Position numbers and translations under genes: made by a program. The notes beneath the pieces were generated by a model. The model did no database searches and was not told the origin of the DNA. It saw only the letters and a program-made list of their open reading frames with translations. 64,000 nucleotides of DNA from Segatella copri (GTDB lineage: Bacteria > Bacteroidota > Bacteroidia > Bacteroidales > Bacteroidaceae), in the NCBI RefSeq assembly GCF_019249655.2, contig NZ_CP137557.1, positions 998,501 through 1,062,500 of the forward strand. The letters run 5' to 3'. Positions 8,416 to 17,777 of this stretch are shown in pieces (positions within the stretch are counted from its first letter, which is position 1; each line of letters begins with the position of its first letter).

Positions 8416-9234
8416 ATGCAGAAATATGCTGATTATATCAAACAGATAGAGATAGAATCTCTCTGGAGCGGTACCAAACATATTCTTTGGAACCTCGATC
8501 GCCGTGTCAATATCCTGAGTGGTGTAAACGGCGTGGGCAAGAGTACTATATTAAATAAGGTGGTAAAGGGCCTGGCAGCTGGCGGCGAATTCCCTAGTCA
8601 CATGATCAAGGGCGTACACCTGAAGGTGGAGCCGGAGGAGGCAAAGTGGATTCGCTACGATGTAATCCGATCGGTGGATAGACCGCTGATGAATGCCGAG
8701 ATGATCAACAAGATAGACCTTACCCTGGTTACCGAACTCGACTGGCAGCTCTTCCAGCTGCAGCGCAAGTATCTGGATTACCAGGTGAACATCGGCAACC
8801 GCATCATCGCCGTATTGCAGAGTGGCGAACCGGATGCAGCCTTCAAGGCTCAGCAGCTGAGCGAACCGAAGAGGATGTTCCAGAATATGATAGATGATCT
8901 TTTCAAGGATACCGGAAAGACCATCATCCGAACAGCCAATGAAATCCGATTCAACCAGATGGGCGAGCAGCTTCTGCCTTATCAGCTTTCGGCTGGCGAA
9001 AAGCAGATTCTTGCCATCCTGCTCACCGTGCTGGTGGAGGACAACCAGTCTTATATCCTCTTTATGGATGAACCGGAAATCAGTCTTCACCTGGAGTGGC
9101 AGAAGCAGCTCATCGGTCTGGTGCTGAAACTGAATCCGAACATCCAGATTGTCATGACCACCCATAGTCCTGCCGTGGTCATGGATGGCTGGATGGACCA
9201 TGTAACGGAGGTGGATGATATTACTATCAAGTAA
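8416..9234 (+). CDS. AAA ATPase of the ABC/RecF type, AriA-like
   Basis: The 272-residue protein has the complete ABC-class ATPase set: Walker A GVNGVGKST (about 36-44), signature LSAGEKQ (from 191), Walker B ILFMDEP (about 214-220) and a switch histidine in TTHSPAVV (about 248-255). The insert between Walker A and the signature is short. The next gene, 11 bases downstream, encodes a DUF4435 protein, and such ATPase/DUF4435 pairs include the phage-defence system PARIS (AriA/AriB). AriA proteins, as I recall, are longer than this one, so a related but non-defensive pair remains possible. The ATPase assignment itself is firm. Confidence 0.8.
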   Translation: MQKYADYIKQIEIESLWSGTKHILWNLDRRVNILSGVNGVGKSTILNKVVKGLAAGGEFPSHMIKGVHLKVEPEEAKWIRYDVIRSVDRPLMNAEMINKIDLTLVTELDWQLFQLQRKYLDYQVNIGNRIIAVLQSGEPDAAFKAQQLSEPKRMFQNMIDDLFKDTGKTIIRTANEIRFNQMGEQLLPYQLSAGEKQILAILLTVLVEDNQSYILFMDEPEISLHLEWQKQLIGLVLKLNPNIQIVMTTHSPAVVMDGWMDHVTEVDDITIK

Positions 9235-9245
9235 AATAACGGCTT

Positions 9246-10244
9246 ATGGCTAAACGTTTAACCGATAACATCAACTCGCTTTACTTCGAGGCCGCCAACA
9301 AGATGACTTCGAAGAAGGCTCGGCGCAAGATTGTGGCTTACGTCGAGAGCTACGATGATGTCTTCTTCTGGCGGTCGGTGCTGGGAAAGTATGAGGATGA
9401 CACGCGTTATTTTGAGATTATGTTGCCTACCCGCGATAATCATCTCGACCGTGGCAAGAAGGCGGCTATCGGAAATATGCTCAAGGGGGTGGGCAAGGAT
9501 ATGATAGCCTGTGTGGATGCCGACTATGATTATCTGCGCCAGGGTACCACCGAGGCTTCCCAGCAGATGCTGGAGAGTCCCTATATCTTCCATACCTACG
9601 CTTATGCCATCGAGAATTTCCAGTGTTACGCCAAGGGTTTGCATGAAACCTGCGTGATGGTGACGCTGAACGATACCCATATCTTCGATTTCGAAAGATT
9701 TCTGGAGGCGTATTCCCGTACAATATGGCCTCTTTTCGTGTGGCATCTTCTCTTCTATATCCGTCATCGCAAGATGTCGATGCATTTTGACATGGCTGAG
9801 TTCGACAAGGTCATCGTATTGCCATCGGTAAGAATCCAGGAACCTCAGCAGGCCATCAATTATCTCGCCAAGAAGGTAAGAGCGAAGCTTTTCCAGCTGG
9901 AGCGCCGCTTCAAGAAGTTCAAGGATGAGCTTCCGGATATGATTCAGTATCTGAATGCCTTGGGGGTGAACGAACATAATGCCTATCTGTATATACAGGG
10001 TCATCATCTTTTCGACCTGGTGGTGAGTCCGCTGGTTCAGAGTGTCTGCGATACCCTGCGCAATGTAAGGGAGAATGAAATCCGTGACAGGGCGGTTCAT
10101 TCCGAGCAGGCACGCACCGAGATGGCATGCTATGAGAACAGTCTGGGCAAGGTGAAAATGATGATGAAGAAGAACACCTTTTACCAGTTCTCTCCGGAAT
10201 TCCAGAAGATTCAGAGGGACGTGGAAAGATTTTTAGAAAGGTAA
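9246..10244 (+). CDS. DUF4435 (TOPRIM-like) protein, AriB-like
   Basis: The 332-residue protein starts with a TOPRIM-like fold: E34 in IVAYVESYDDVFFW, and an acidic DxD (D91, D93, followed by D95) in IACVDADYDYL. These are the positions expected to bind metal in TOPRIM nucleases, and AriB of PARIS is a DUF4435 TOPRIM nuclease. The C-terminal two thirds are helical with no motif I recognise. It is co-transcribed with the ATPase gene, and both face a shared bidirectional terminator. Nuclease activity is inferred from retained acidic residues only. Confidence 0.75.
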   Translation: MAKRLTDNINSLYFEAANKMTSKKARRKIVAYVESYDDVFFWRSVLGKYEDDTRYFEIMLPTRDNHLDRGKKAAIGNMLKGVGKDMIACVDADYDYLRQGTTEASQQMLESPYIFHTYAYAIENFQCYAKGLHETCVMVTLNDTHIFDFERFLEAYSRTIWPLFVWHLLFYIRHRKMSMHFDMAEFDKVIVLPSVRIQEPQQAINYLAKKVRAKLFQLERRFKKFKDELPDMIQYLNALGVNEHNAYLYIQGHHLFDLVVSPLVQSVCDTLRNVRENEIRDRAVHSEQARTEMACYENSLGKVKMMMKKNTFYQFSPEFQKIQRDVERFLER

Positions 10245-10252
10245 AAAGGATA

Positions 10253-10350
10253 TTTAAAGGTAAAAGGGTAAAAAGGTAAAAAGAAAGCAGGCAGATGACA
10301 TCTCGCCAGGCTCTTTTTACCTTTTTACCCTTTTACTTTTTTACCTTTAA
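10253..10350. terminator. large inverted repeat between convergent genes
   Basis: TTTAAAGGTAAAAGGG and its continuation (10253-10283) are complementary to 10313-10350, leaving a 29-base centre. The arms are built from repeated GGTAAAA blocks, and the right arm has one extra block. Each strand ends in a T-rich run, so it probably terminates both the DUF4435 gene and manA. Confidence 0.65.
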
Positions 10351-10352
10351 AT

Positions 10353-11315
10353 TTATACGTATGTCTCCAGGAACTTCAAGGTTCCTTCTACCTTCAGCGT
10401 CTGGGTGCTGGCTGGCACTACGATGCTCTCGCCGCCCTGCAGGGTAATCTCGTTACCCTCGTTGTCGGTAATCTTAGCCTCACCCTTCAAGCCAATCAGA
10501 ATCACGAAGCTGTCCAACTCTGAATAATCCAGGGTCATTGGCTCATCGAGATCATAAACGGCTGTGGTGAAGTAAGGGCACTGCACCATGCTGACACCCT
10601 GGTTCTTGGCAGGAGTGTAGTTCTGGCGATAGTCTGCCAGTACGGTGTAGTCGATGCACTCAGATGCTTCCTTGGTGTGGAGCTGGCGATAGTTGCCATC
10701 CTTGTCCTTGCGCTTGAAGTCGTAGATGCGATAGGTAACATCGCTGGTCTGCTGAATCTCGGCAACGAAACAGCCTGTTCCGATGGCGTGGATTCTGCCC
10801 GCTGGGATAAAGAAGCAGTCGTCCTCCTTCACGTTATACTGAGCCAGGGCATCGGTGATGGTATCATTCTCCACCATCTCCTTATACTGCTCAGGAGTAA
10901 TCTGCATCTTCAAGCCGTTGTAGAGCTTGGCATCCGGCTCGCTTGGCAGCGCATACCACATCTCGGTCTTGCCGCGCTCCTTACCCTGCTTCTTGGCAAT
11001 CTCATCGTTAGGATGCACCTGGATAGAAAGGTCGGTGTTGGCGTCGATAAACTTGATGAGCAGCGGGAACTCATTGCCAAAACGCTTGTAGTTTTCGGTT
11101 CCAAGTAAACTGTCCTTCAACTCGGCAACAACCTCATTGAGTTTCTTGCCCTTCATTTCGCCATCAGCTACGATGCTCTCGTTGCCAGGAACTCCAGAAA
11201 TTTCCCAGCTCTCACCTACTTTCTCTTGCTTCATGTCAAGATGCTTGAAAGCGATAATCTTGTTGCCACCCCAAATAGTGGACTTCAATAGTGGTTCAAA
11301 TTTTAATGGTTTCAT
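10353..11315 (-). CDS. manA: class I mannose-6-phosphate isomerase
   Basis: The enzyme interconverts fructose 6-phosphate and mannose 6-phosphate for GDP-mannose and glycan supply. Zinc-binding positions of type I isomerases are visible in SIQVHPND, the Glu of GKTEMWYAL and the His of PAGRIHAIG. About 320 residues fits the short bacterial family. I chose the ATG at 11315 (MKPLKFEPLLKSTIWGG) because homologues begin there; the frame stays open 17 codons upstream, but that stretch is AT-rich and not protein-like. It lies 72 bases after trkH on the same strand and may be read from the dxs-trk transcript. Confidence 0.92.
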   Translation of the reverse strand: MKPLKFEPLLKSTIWGGNKIIAFKHLDMKQEKVGESWEISGVPGNESIVADGEMKGKKLNEVVAELKDSLLGTENYKRFGNEFPLLIKFIDANTDLSIQVHPNDEIAKKQGKERGKTEMWYALPSEPDAKLYNGLKMQITPEQYKEMVENDTITDALAQYNVKEDDCFFIPAGRIHAIGTGCFVAEIQQTSDVTYRIYDFKRKDKDGNYRQLHTKEASECIDYTVLADYRQNYTPAKNQGVSMVQCPYFTTAVYDLDEPMTLDYSELDSFVILIGLKGEAKITDNEGNEITLQGGESIVVPASTQTLKVEGTLKFLETYV

Positions 11316-11387
11316 AATTTTTATTGAATTAGTTGATAAAATGTTTCTAGTTATAGAACTCTTCATTCTTCACTCTTCACTTAAACT

Positions 11388-12845
11388 CTAGTTCTCCCTC
11401 CAGAAGGCAGGGGTGAAGATCACCAGTACGCTGAATATCTCCAGACGTCCGATGAGCATCATCAGCGAGCAGAACCATTTTGCCACATCAGGCAGTTCGC
11501 TCCACGACATCGTAGGTCCTATCTCTGTACCCAAGGTAGGTCCCACATTGCCCACACAGCTCAGGGTGATGGTGATGGCATTGGTGTTGTCGATGCCCAT
11601 GGCTATCATCGTGAAGGAGATGACCAGGCAGATGATGAGATACGTGGTGAGGAAGGCGAGCAGCGTTACCCGCTTCTGCATCGGCACGTTGACACCATCA
11701 ATCTTCAGCGGCAGCACGGCGTTAGGGTGCAGAATCTGTCGGAACTCATTCTTCACCATTCTCACCAGCATCACGCCACGGATACACTTCAAACCTCCAC
11801 TCGTACTGCCCGAGCAGGCTCCGAAGAACATGCAGGCTGCCAATACCACCCAGGTAACATGAGGCCAGAGGGCTGCATCGTCGTTAAACAATCCCGTGGT
11901 GGTGATAAATGATACCACCTGGAAGACGGCACTGCGGAAGGCATGCTCCACATCGTAGTTGCGCATCACCATCAGCTCTACCATAATGAAAGCCGTAAAG
12001 GCGGTGACGAGGAGCATATAAAACTTGAACTCCGAGTTCTTGAACAGGTCCTTGATCTTAAACTTGATAACTGCCGCATAAAGCAGGGTGAAGTTCACTC
12101 CCGAGAGGAAGCAGAAGAAGGTGCAGATGTATTCCAGCGCCGGAGAATGGAAGAACGATGTACTGCTGTTGTGGGTAGAGAAACCACCCGTAGCTGTAGT
12201 GGTCATCGCATAGTTGAAACTGTCGAAGAGATTCATTCCTGCCACATAATAGGATACAATGCAGGCGATGGTGAGCACCAGATAGATACTCCATATCCAT
12301 TTTGCCGAAGTGGAGAGTCGGGGATGCAGCTTGGTCTTGATAGGACCCGTAGCCTCGGCGGCAAACACCTTGGTCTGTCCGCCTACGAGCGATGGCAGCA
12401 GGGCGATGGTGAAGAACACGATACCCAAACCGCCTATCCACTGGGTGAGCGATCGCCAGAAGAGCAATCCGTGAGGGAAGCATTCCACATCATCCAGGAT
12501 GGTGGCTCCCGTGGTGGTGAATCCCGACATCGTCTCGAAGTAGGCATCCGTAAAGTTGCTGATGTAGCCGCTTATCATGAAGGGCAGGGTTCCGAAGAGA
12601 CTGAAGATAATCCAGGATAGCGACACCACGAGATAGGCATCGCGTCGCGACATCGAGTTGTCGGCTCCATGGCCCCTCCATTTCAGAATGAGTCCGCCTC
12701 CGATGGTAGCGAGTGTTGATATCACGAAGGCGAAGACATCTTCCTGCTGGTAGTAATAGGCTACCAGCAGAGAGATAAAGAGCAGGAAAGCCTCTATGAA
12801 AAGCAGTTGCCCCAATATCTTATATATCAGTTTGCTATTTATCAT
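11388..12845 (-). CDS. trkH: TrkH-family potassium uptake channel
   Basis: This 485-residue inner-membrane protein forms the K+ pathway of the Trk system. The four pore-loop filters are recognisable: TTGATIL, TTATGGFS, TTTGLFND and CVGNVGPTLG, each with the conserved glycine. The multi-helix layout and the length match TrkH. Its regulatory partner trkA lies 18 bases upstream on the same strand, and the pair follows dxs, an arrangement I recall from other Bacteroidales. Confidence 0.93.
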   Translation of the reverse strand: MINSKLIYKILGQLLFIEAFLLFISLLVAYYYQQEDVFAFVISTLATIGGGLILKWRGHGADNSMSRRDAYLVVSLSWIIFSLFGTLPFMISGYISNFTDAYFETMSGFTTTGATILDDVECFPHGLLFWRSLTQWIGGLGIVFFTIALLPSLVGGQTKVFAAEATGPIKTKLHPRLSTSAKWIWSIYLVLTIACIVSYYVAGMNLFDSFNYAMTTTATGGFSTHNSSTSFFHSPALEYICTFFCFLSGVNFTLLYAAVIKFKIKDLFKNSEFKFYMLLVTAFTAFIMVELMVMRNYDVEHAFRSAVFQVVSFITTTGLFNDDAALWPHVTWVVLAACMFFGACSGSTSGGLKCIRGVMLVRMVKNEFRQILHPNAVLPLKIDGVNVPMQKRVTLLAFLTTYLIICLVISFTMIAMGIDNTNAITITLSCVGNVGPTLGTEIGPTMSWSELPDVAKWFCSLMMLIGRLEIFSVLVIFTPAFWREN

Positions 12846-12863
12846 ATAAAATGCTTCTCTTTA

Positions 12864-14207
12864 TCATATAAAATACTTCTCTATCTTCTTCATGTTGATG
12901 TTGTGGCAGAACACCATCACCGAGTCGCCCGGTTCTATCTGGGTATTACCCGAAACGAGCATTCCTTCACCGTTTCTTACCAGTCCACCGATGGTTACGC
13001 CGATAGGCATACCCAGGTCTTTCACCGGTTTTTGGGTTACCTTTGAACCCTCCTTGGCGATGAACTCAGCCACATCGGCGTTGGCGCTCATCAGGAAGCG
13101 CACGTTCATCACGTCGGCATCGAGCATCATCTGGTAGATGTAGCTGGCGGCAATCATCTTCTTGTTGATGATGGTACCGATATCCAAGCTCTCTGCCATG
13201 CTTACATAATCCACGTTCTCTACTGCCGCCACGGTTTTGCGCACACCCATTCGCTTGGCTGTGAGACAGGCCAGGATGTTGGTCTCGGCATTTCCGGTCA
13301 GTGCCACGAAAGCCTGGGTGCTTCTGATTCCCTCTTCCGTAAGCAACGGAATGTCGCGTCCGTCGCCATGGATGATGAGGGTGTGGGTATCGTCGAGGAT
13401 ATCGTTGAGATATTCGCAGCGCTCCTCGCTCATCTCTATAATCTTGCACTCCATGTATTCCGGCATCTTCTTCACGGCTCTCACGGCTGTGCGGCCGCCA
13501 CCCATAATCATCACGTTCTTCACGTCTACATAGTGTTCCTTGCCCACAATCTTGCGGATGTAGGGAATGTAGTTGCGGGTGGTCATGAAGTAGGCGAGGT
13601 CGTAGAGCTTCAGCTCGTCGTTACCGCCAGGGATGATGGTATCGCTGCCTCGCTTGATGGCTACCACATGGTAGGGATCGTTAGGACCGCTGATATTCTT
13701 GAGCGGTTCGTTGAGAATCTCGCAGCCCTCACGTAGTTTGATGCCGAGCATTACGAGTGCTCCGTCGTGCACATCCCAGCGCTGGCGCACCCAACTCATC
13801 TTTAATCCGTTGTTGATATCTACGGCAGCCAGCATTTCCGGGTAAATCAGTTTGCTGATGCCCAGTTCCCTGAAGAACTCCTGTGCCTGCGGTTCCATGT
13901 ACTCGGGGTTATCCACACGTGCCACGGTGCGCTTGGCTCCCAGGTTCTTGGCAAGGATGCTTGCCGTGATGTTCATGCTTTCGATGGGAGTGACGGCGAT
14001 GAACAGGTCGGCGTCGGCAACTCCGGCATCTCGCAGAGTACTCAGACTGGTAGGCTTGCCCAGCATGGTGAGCAGGTCGCAGTCTGATCCTATGCTGGCC
14101 AATCGCTCCTCGCTTTCATCGATGAGCGTAATCTCTTCCCTGCTGCGCGACAGAAGTCGTGCCAGGTGGGTTCCGATGGCGTGAGCGCCAGCTATGATTA
14201 TTTTCAT
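12864..14207 (-). CDS. trkA: Trk system regulatory subunit TrkA
   Basis: The 447-residue peripheral protein gates TrkH by nucleotide binding. It has two Rossmann RCK-N units, starting MKIIIAGAHAIGTHLARLL and, near residue 230, VMIMGGGRTAVRAVKK, each followed by an RCK-C segment. The last segment ends EPGDSVMVFCHNINMKKIEKYF. The first glycine motif is GAHAIG, with His where many TrkA proteins have a small residue. It sits 70 bases after dxs and 18 before trkH, consistent with one operon. Confidence 0.93.
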   Translation of the reverse strand: MKIIIAGAHAIGTHLARLLSRSREEITLIDESEERLASIGSDCDLLTMLGKPTSLSTLRDAGVADADLFIAVTPIESMNITASILAKNLGAKRTVARVDNPEYMEPQAQEFFRELGISKLIYPEMLAAVDINNGLKMSWVRQRWDVHDGALVMLGIKLREGCEILNEPLKNISGPNDPYHVVAIKRGSDTIIPGGNDELKLYDLAYFMTTRNYIPYIRKIVGKEHYVDVKNVMIMGGGRTAVRAVKKMPEYMECKIIEMSEERCEYLNDILDDTHTLIIHGDGRDIPLLTEEGIRSTQAFVALTGNAETNILACLTAKRMGVRKTVAAVENVDYVSMAESLDIGTIINKKMIAASYIYQMMLDADVMNVRFLMSANADVAEFIAKEGSKVTQKPVKDLGMPIGVTIGGLVRNGEGMLVSGNTQIEPGDSVMVFCHNINMKKIEKYFI

Positions 14208-14277
14208 TTCCTATTTAAAATATATATATAATAATGTATATCGATCATGCAAATCTTAACGTTTTGCTTACAGTCTT

Positions 14278-16233
14278 CTAGCTTCTGCTTACAGCCTTCA
14301 GGGTTTCTTTGATGCTGTTGTTGTCAAGATGCACGATTTCTCTGAGCTGGTTCACGGTGCCATGCTCCACAAAGTCGTCTGGCAGTCCCATTCTTGTGAT
14401 GGTTGGCTGGTAACCATGGTCGCTCATCCATTCCAGAACGGCAGATCCCATGCCTCCGTTTCTTACTCCATCCTCTATGGTGACGATGTGCTTGAACTTC
14501 TTGCCCACCTCTTCGAGGAGGCTATTGTCGAGCGGCTTCAGGAATCGCAGGTCGTAGTGGGCGATGCTCAGAGGCTTGCCTTCGCATTGTTCCTTGCCTT
14601 CATCGCTGGCTTCGCACTGCTCCTTGCCTTCCGCCTCCAGTTCGGCGATGACATTGGCAGCATCGTTTCCGATAGGACCGATGGTAATCACGGCGATGTC
14701 GTCGCCATCCTTCAGTTTTCTTCCGGTACCCGTCTTGATTTCCTCCATCGGGTTCTTCCAGTCCACCAGCACGCCGTTGCCGCGAGGATAGCGGATTACG
14801 TAGCTGCCCTGGTTAGGCAACTGTGCCGAATACATCAGGTTGCGCAGCTCATGCTCGTTCATCGGCGAAGCGATGGTGAGGTGAGGGATAGGGCGCAGGG
14901 CTGCCATGTCGAAAGCTCCATGATGGGTAGGACCATCTTCTCCCACCAGTCCGGCACGGTCCAGACAGAGTACCACCGGCAGATTGAGCAGTGCCATATC
15001 ATGGATGATGTTATCGTAGGCACGCTGTGCAAACGAACTGTAGATGTTGCAGAACGGAATGAGACCGTCTTTCGCCATACCTCCCGAGAAGGTGACGGCA
15101 TGTCCCTCGGCGATACCTACGTCGAAGGTACGGTCGGGCATCGCCTTCATCATGATGTTCATGGAGCATCCTGTAGGCATGGCTGGTGTCACACCTACTA
15201 TCTTCGGGTTCTGCTGGGCGAGTTCCAGAAGCGTGTTGCCGAAAACATCCTGGTATTTAGGCGGTTTGTTGCTGGTGTCTGCGATGAGGCGCTCACCAGT
15301 TTCCGGGTCGAATTTGCCCGGTGCATGCCAGATGGTAGCACTCTTCTCGGCTGGTTCGTAACCCTTGCCCTTGGTGGTATGCAGGTGGAGCAGCTTCGGA
15401 CCCTTCATCTTCTTGAGCTGTTGCAGCACTCGTACCACTTCCTTGACGTCATGACCGTCGAACGGACCGAAGTATCGGATGTTCATTCCCTCGAAGATGT
15501 TCTGCTGATGGCTCAATGCCGATTTCAGCGCATTGTTCAGGCGGATGATGCCCTTCTTGCGGTTGTCGTTGAGATAGCCCTTGGAGTGGAGCCACTGCGA
15601 AGCCTTGAAACGAAGCTTGTTGTAAGTTTCATTGGTGTCGAGGTTCAGAAGATACTTCTCCATGCCTCCCACGGCACGGTCGATACTCATATCGTTGTCG
15701 TTGAGGATGATGAGCATGTCGTTAGGAGTGCTTGATACATTGTTCAAGCCCTCGAAGGCCAGGCCGCCACTCATGGCGCCATCGCCGATTACAGCCACCA
15801 CGCTGCGATCAGACTGTCCTAGTTTGCGTGCCGCCACAGCCATGCCGAGTGCCGCAGAAATTGAGTTGCTGGCATGTCCGCAGGCAAAGGTGTCGTATTC
15901 ACTCTCCAGTGGAGTAGGGAACGGACGGATGCCGTGAAGCTTTCTGTTGGTACAGAACACCTCACGTCTTCCTGTCAGTATCTTATGTCCGTATGCCTGA
16001 TGGCCCACATCCCAAACGATTCGGTCGTTCGGGGTGTTATATACGTAGTGGAGTGCCACTGTGATTTCAACCACGCCAAGAGAGGAGGCAAAATGACCAG
16101 GGTTGACGGAAACCTCGTCGATGATGTCTTCTCTTAATTCTTTGCATACTTGTGGCAACTGGTCGATGCTCAGTTTGCGCAAATCCTCAGGGTATTTGAT
16201 GTTACTTAATAGACTAAACTTGCTTTTGTCCAT
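14278..16233 (-). CDS. dxs: 1-deoxy-D-xylulose-5-phosphate synthase
   Basis: The enzyme condenses pyruvate and glyceraldehyde 3-phosphate, the first step of the MEP isoprenoid pathway, using thiamine diphosphate. Motifs include the active-site [14 protein letters not shown] region ([16 protein letters not shown]), the cofactor motif [16 protein letters not shown], and [18 protein letters not shown] in the pyrimidine domain. It is slightly long at 651 residues because of an insert near residue 550 with a tandem repeat, [18 protein letters not shown], just before the C-terminal domain. It leads the dxs-trkA-trkH run. Confidence 0.95.
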   Translation of the reverse strand: MDKSKFSLLSNIKYPEDLRKLSIDQLPQVCKELREDIIDEVSVNPGHFASSLGVVEITVALHYVYNTPNDRIVWDVGHQAYGHKILTGRREVFCTNRKLHGIRPFPTPLESEYDTFACGHASNSISAALGMAVAARKLGQSDRSVVAVIGDGAMSGGLAFEGLNNVSSTPNDMLIILNDNDMSIDRAVGGMEKYLLNLDTNETYNKLRFKASQWLHSKGYLNDNRKKGIIRLNNALKSALSHQQNIFEGMNIRYFGPFDGHDVKEVVRVLQQLKKMKGPKLLHLHTTKGKGYEPAEKSATIWHAPGKFDPETGERLIADTSNKPPKYQDVFGNTLLELAQQNPKIVGVTPAMPTGCSMNIMMKAMPDRTFDVGIAEGHAVTFSGGMAKDGLIPFCNIYSSFAQRAYDNIIHDMALLNLPVVLCLDRAGLVGEDGPTHHGAFDMAALRPIPHLTIASPMNEHELRNLMYSAQLPNQGSYVIRYPRGNGVLVDWKNPMEEIKTGTGRKLKDGDDIAVITIGPIGNDAANVIAELEAEGKEQCEASDEGKEQCEGKPLSIAHYDLRFLKPLDNSLLEEVGKKFKHIVTIEDGVRNGGMGSAVLEWMSDHGYQPTITRMGLPDDFVEHGTVNQLREIVHLDNNSIKETLKAVSRS

Positions 16234-16255
16234 ATTTCCTTGTTATTTGTACATG

Positions 16256-16263
16256 CAAAGGTA
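16256..16263 (-). promoter_or_regulatory. -7 box for dxs
   Basis: Minus-strand TACCTTTG followed by CATG fits the consensus and lies 22 bases before the dxs start, giving a very short leader. Confidence 0.55.
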
Positions 16264-16326
16264 ATGCTTTTTTTTAATAAATAACATTTTTATTGTGATA
16301 TTTTCGCTTTTTCCGTTTTTTCTTCG

Positions 16327-16334
16327 TAATTTTG
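16327..16334 (+). promoter_or_regulatory. -7 box for the C1 peptidase gene
   Basis: TAATTTTG followed by CCCC matches TAnnTTTG and lies 16 bases before the annotated start, so the mRNA leader would be minimal. Confidence 0.5.
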
Positions 16335-16350
16335 CCCCAAAAATTGAGAT

Positions 16351-17763
16351 ATGACAATGAAAAAGAACCTATTATTTGCGGGAGCCTTGATGATGGCTTC
16401 CTTATCTATGATGGCGCAGACCAAGGTTGGCGGCATCAGTGAATCTATGATTCAGCAGATGGCAAAGAGCCAGAATGGCGGTGCTGCCAACAAGGCACTC
16501 TTCAATGCCATCGCTGCTAACAACATCGATGACCTGGTAAAGAACCATGCCAACGAGGCTCCTGTTGATACTCATTTCAGCATCGAGACACCAGCGCAGA
16601 GCATCCACAACCAGAAGAGTTCCGGCCGCTGCTGGATGTTCAGCGGTTTCAATGTGCTCCGTTCTAACTTCGCCCTCAACGACAAGCAGGGCAGAGTGGT
16701 GGAGTATTCACAGGATTATCTCTTCTTCTACGACCAGCTGGAGAAGGCTAACCTCATGCTGCAGGGCGTCATCGACCTGGGCAAGAAGAGCATCGAAGCC
16801 CCTCAGGTGCAGTTCTTCTTCAAGAACCCGCTCAACGATGGTGGTACCTTCTGCGGTGTTGCCGACCTGGCAAGCAAGTATGGTCTCGTACCAATGAGCG
16901 CCCAGCCAGAGACATTCTCTAGCAACAATACAGCCAAGATGAGCCGCCTCATCAGCAGCAAGCTGCGTGAATATGGATTGGAACTTCGCAAAATGGTTTC
17001 ACAGGGCAAGAAACCAGCTGCTATTCAGGCTCGTAAGGGTGAAATGCTTGCTCAGGTTTATCACATGCTCAGCCTTACCCTGGGTGAGCCAGTGAAGGAG
17101 TTCACTTATGCTTTCCGCGACAAGGATGGCAAGCAGATTGGCGAGGCTAAGAAATATACTCCTAAGAGTTTCTATGAGGAGACCGTGGGCAAGGACCTGA
17201 ACGGCACCTTCCTGATGGTGATGAACGACCCACGTCGTCCATACCACAAGACCTACGAGGTGGAGTACGACCGCCACACTTACGATGGCCACAACTGGAA
17301 GTATCTCAATCTTCCTATGGAGGAGATTGCCCAGCTCGCCATTGCCTCTCTGAAAGATGGTCATAAGATGTATTCAAGCTACGATGTGGGCAAGCAGCTC
17401 GACAGAAAGCGTGGCTATCTGGCACTCGACAATTTCGACTATGCCAGCCTCTTCAACACATCTTTCCCAATGAACAAGGCCGACCGTATTGCTACTTTCG
17501 AGAGCGGTTCTACTCATGCCATGACCCTGAGTGCCGTGGATCTCGATGCTAATGGCAAGCCTGTGAAGTGGAAGGTGGAAAACAGTTGGGGTGCTGACAA
17601 TGGCTTCAGCGGCTGTTTCATCATGACCAACGATTGGTTCAACGAGTACATGTTCCGCCTGGTAGTGAACAAGAAGTATGCTTCAGAGAAGCTCTTGAAG
17701 GAATTCGACCAGAAGCCAACCATGTTGACTCCAGACGATCCATTGTTCCAGTTGGAAGACTAA
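16351..17763 (+). CDS. pepC: secreted C1 aminopeptidase (PepC/bleomycin hydrolase family)
   Basis: The 470-residue papain-family peptidase has the bleomycin-hydrolase layout. The catalytic Cys is in QKSSGRCWMFSGFNVLRS near residue 92. The His is in STHAMTLSAVD, and the Asn and Trp are in KWKVENSWG. Unlike cytosolic PepC it begins with a signal peptide (FAGALMMASLSMMAQ), so it should act outside the inner membrane on peptides. Start may be the first ATG or the one two codons later (MKKNLLFAG). It is 14 bases upstream of a cysteine desulfidase-like gene, which suggests joint use of peptide-derived amino acids. Confidence 0.9.
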   Translation: MTMKKNLLFAGALMMASLSMMAQTKVGGISESMIQQMAKSQNGGAANKALFNAIAANNIDDLVKNHANEAPVDTHFSIETPAQSIHNQKSSGRCWMFSGFNVLRSNFALNDKQGRVVEYSQDYLFFYDQLEKANLMLQGVIDLGKKSIEAPQVQFFFKNPLNDGGTFCGVADLASKYGLVPMSAQPETFSSNNTAKMSRLISSKLREYGLELRKMVSQGKKPAAIQARKGEMLAQVYHMLSLTLGEPVKEFTYAFRDKDGKQIGEAKKYTPKSFYEETVGKDLNGTFLMVMNDPRRPYHKTYEVEYDRHTYDGHNWKYLNLPMEEIAQLAIASLKDGHKMYSSYDVGKQLDRKRGYLALDNFDYASLFNTSFPMNKADRIATFESGSTHAMTLSAVDLDANGKPVKWKVENSWGADNGFSGCFIMTNDWFNEYMFRLVVNKKYASEKLLKEFDQKPTMLTPDDPLFQLED

Positions 17764-17777
17764 ACCTATAATATATT

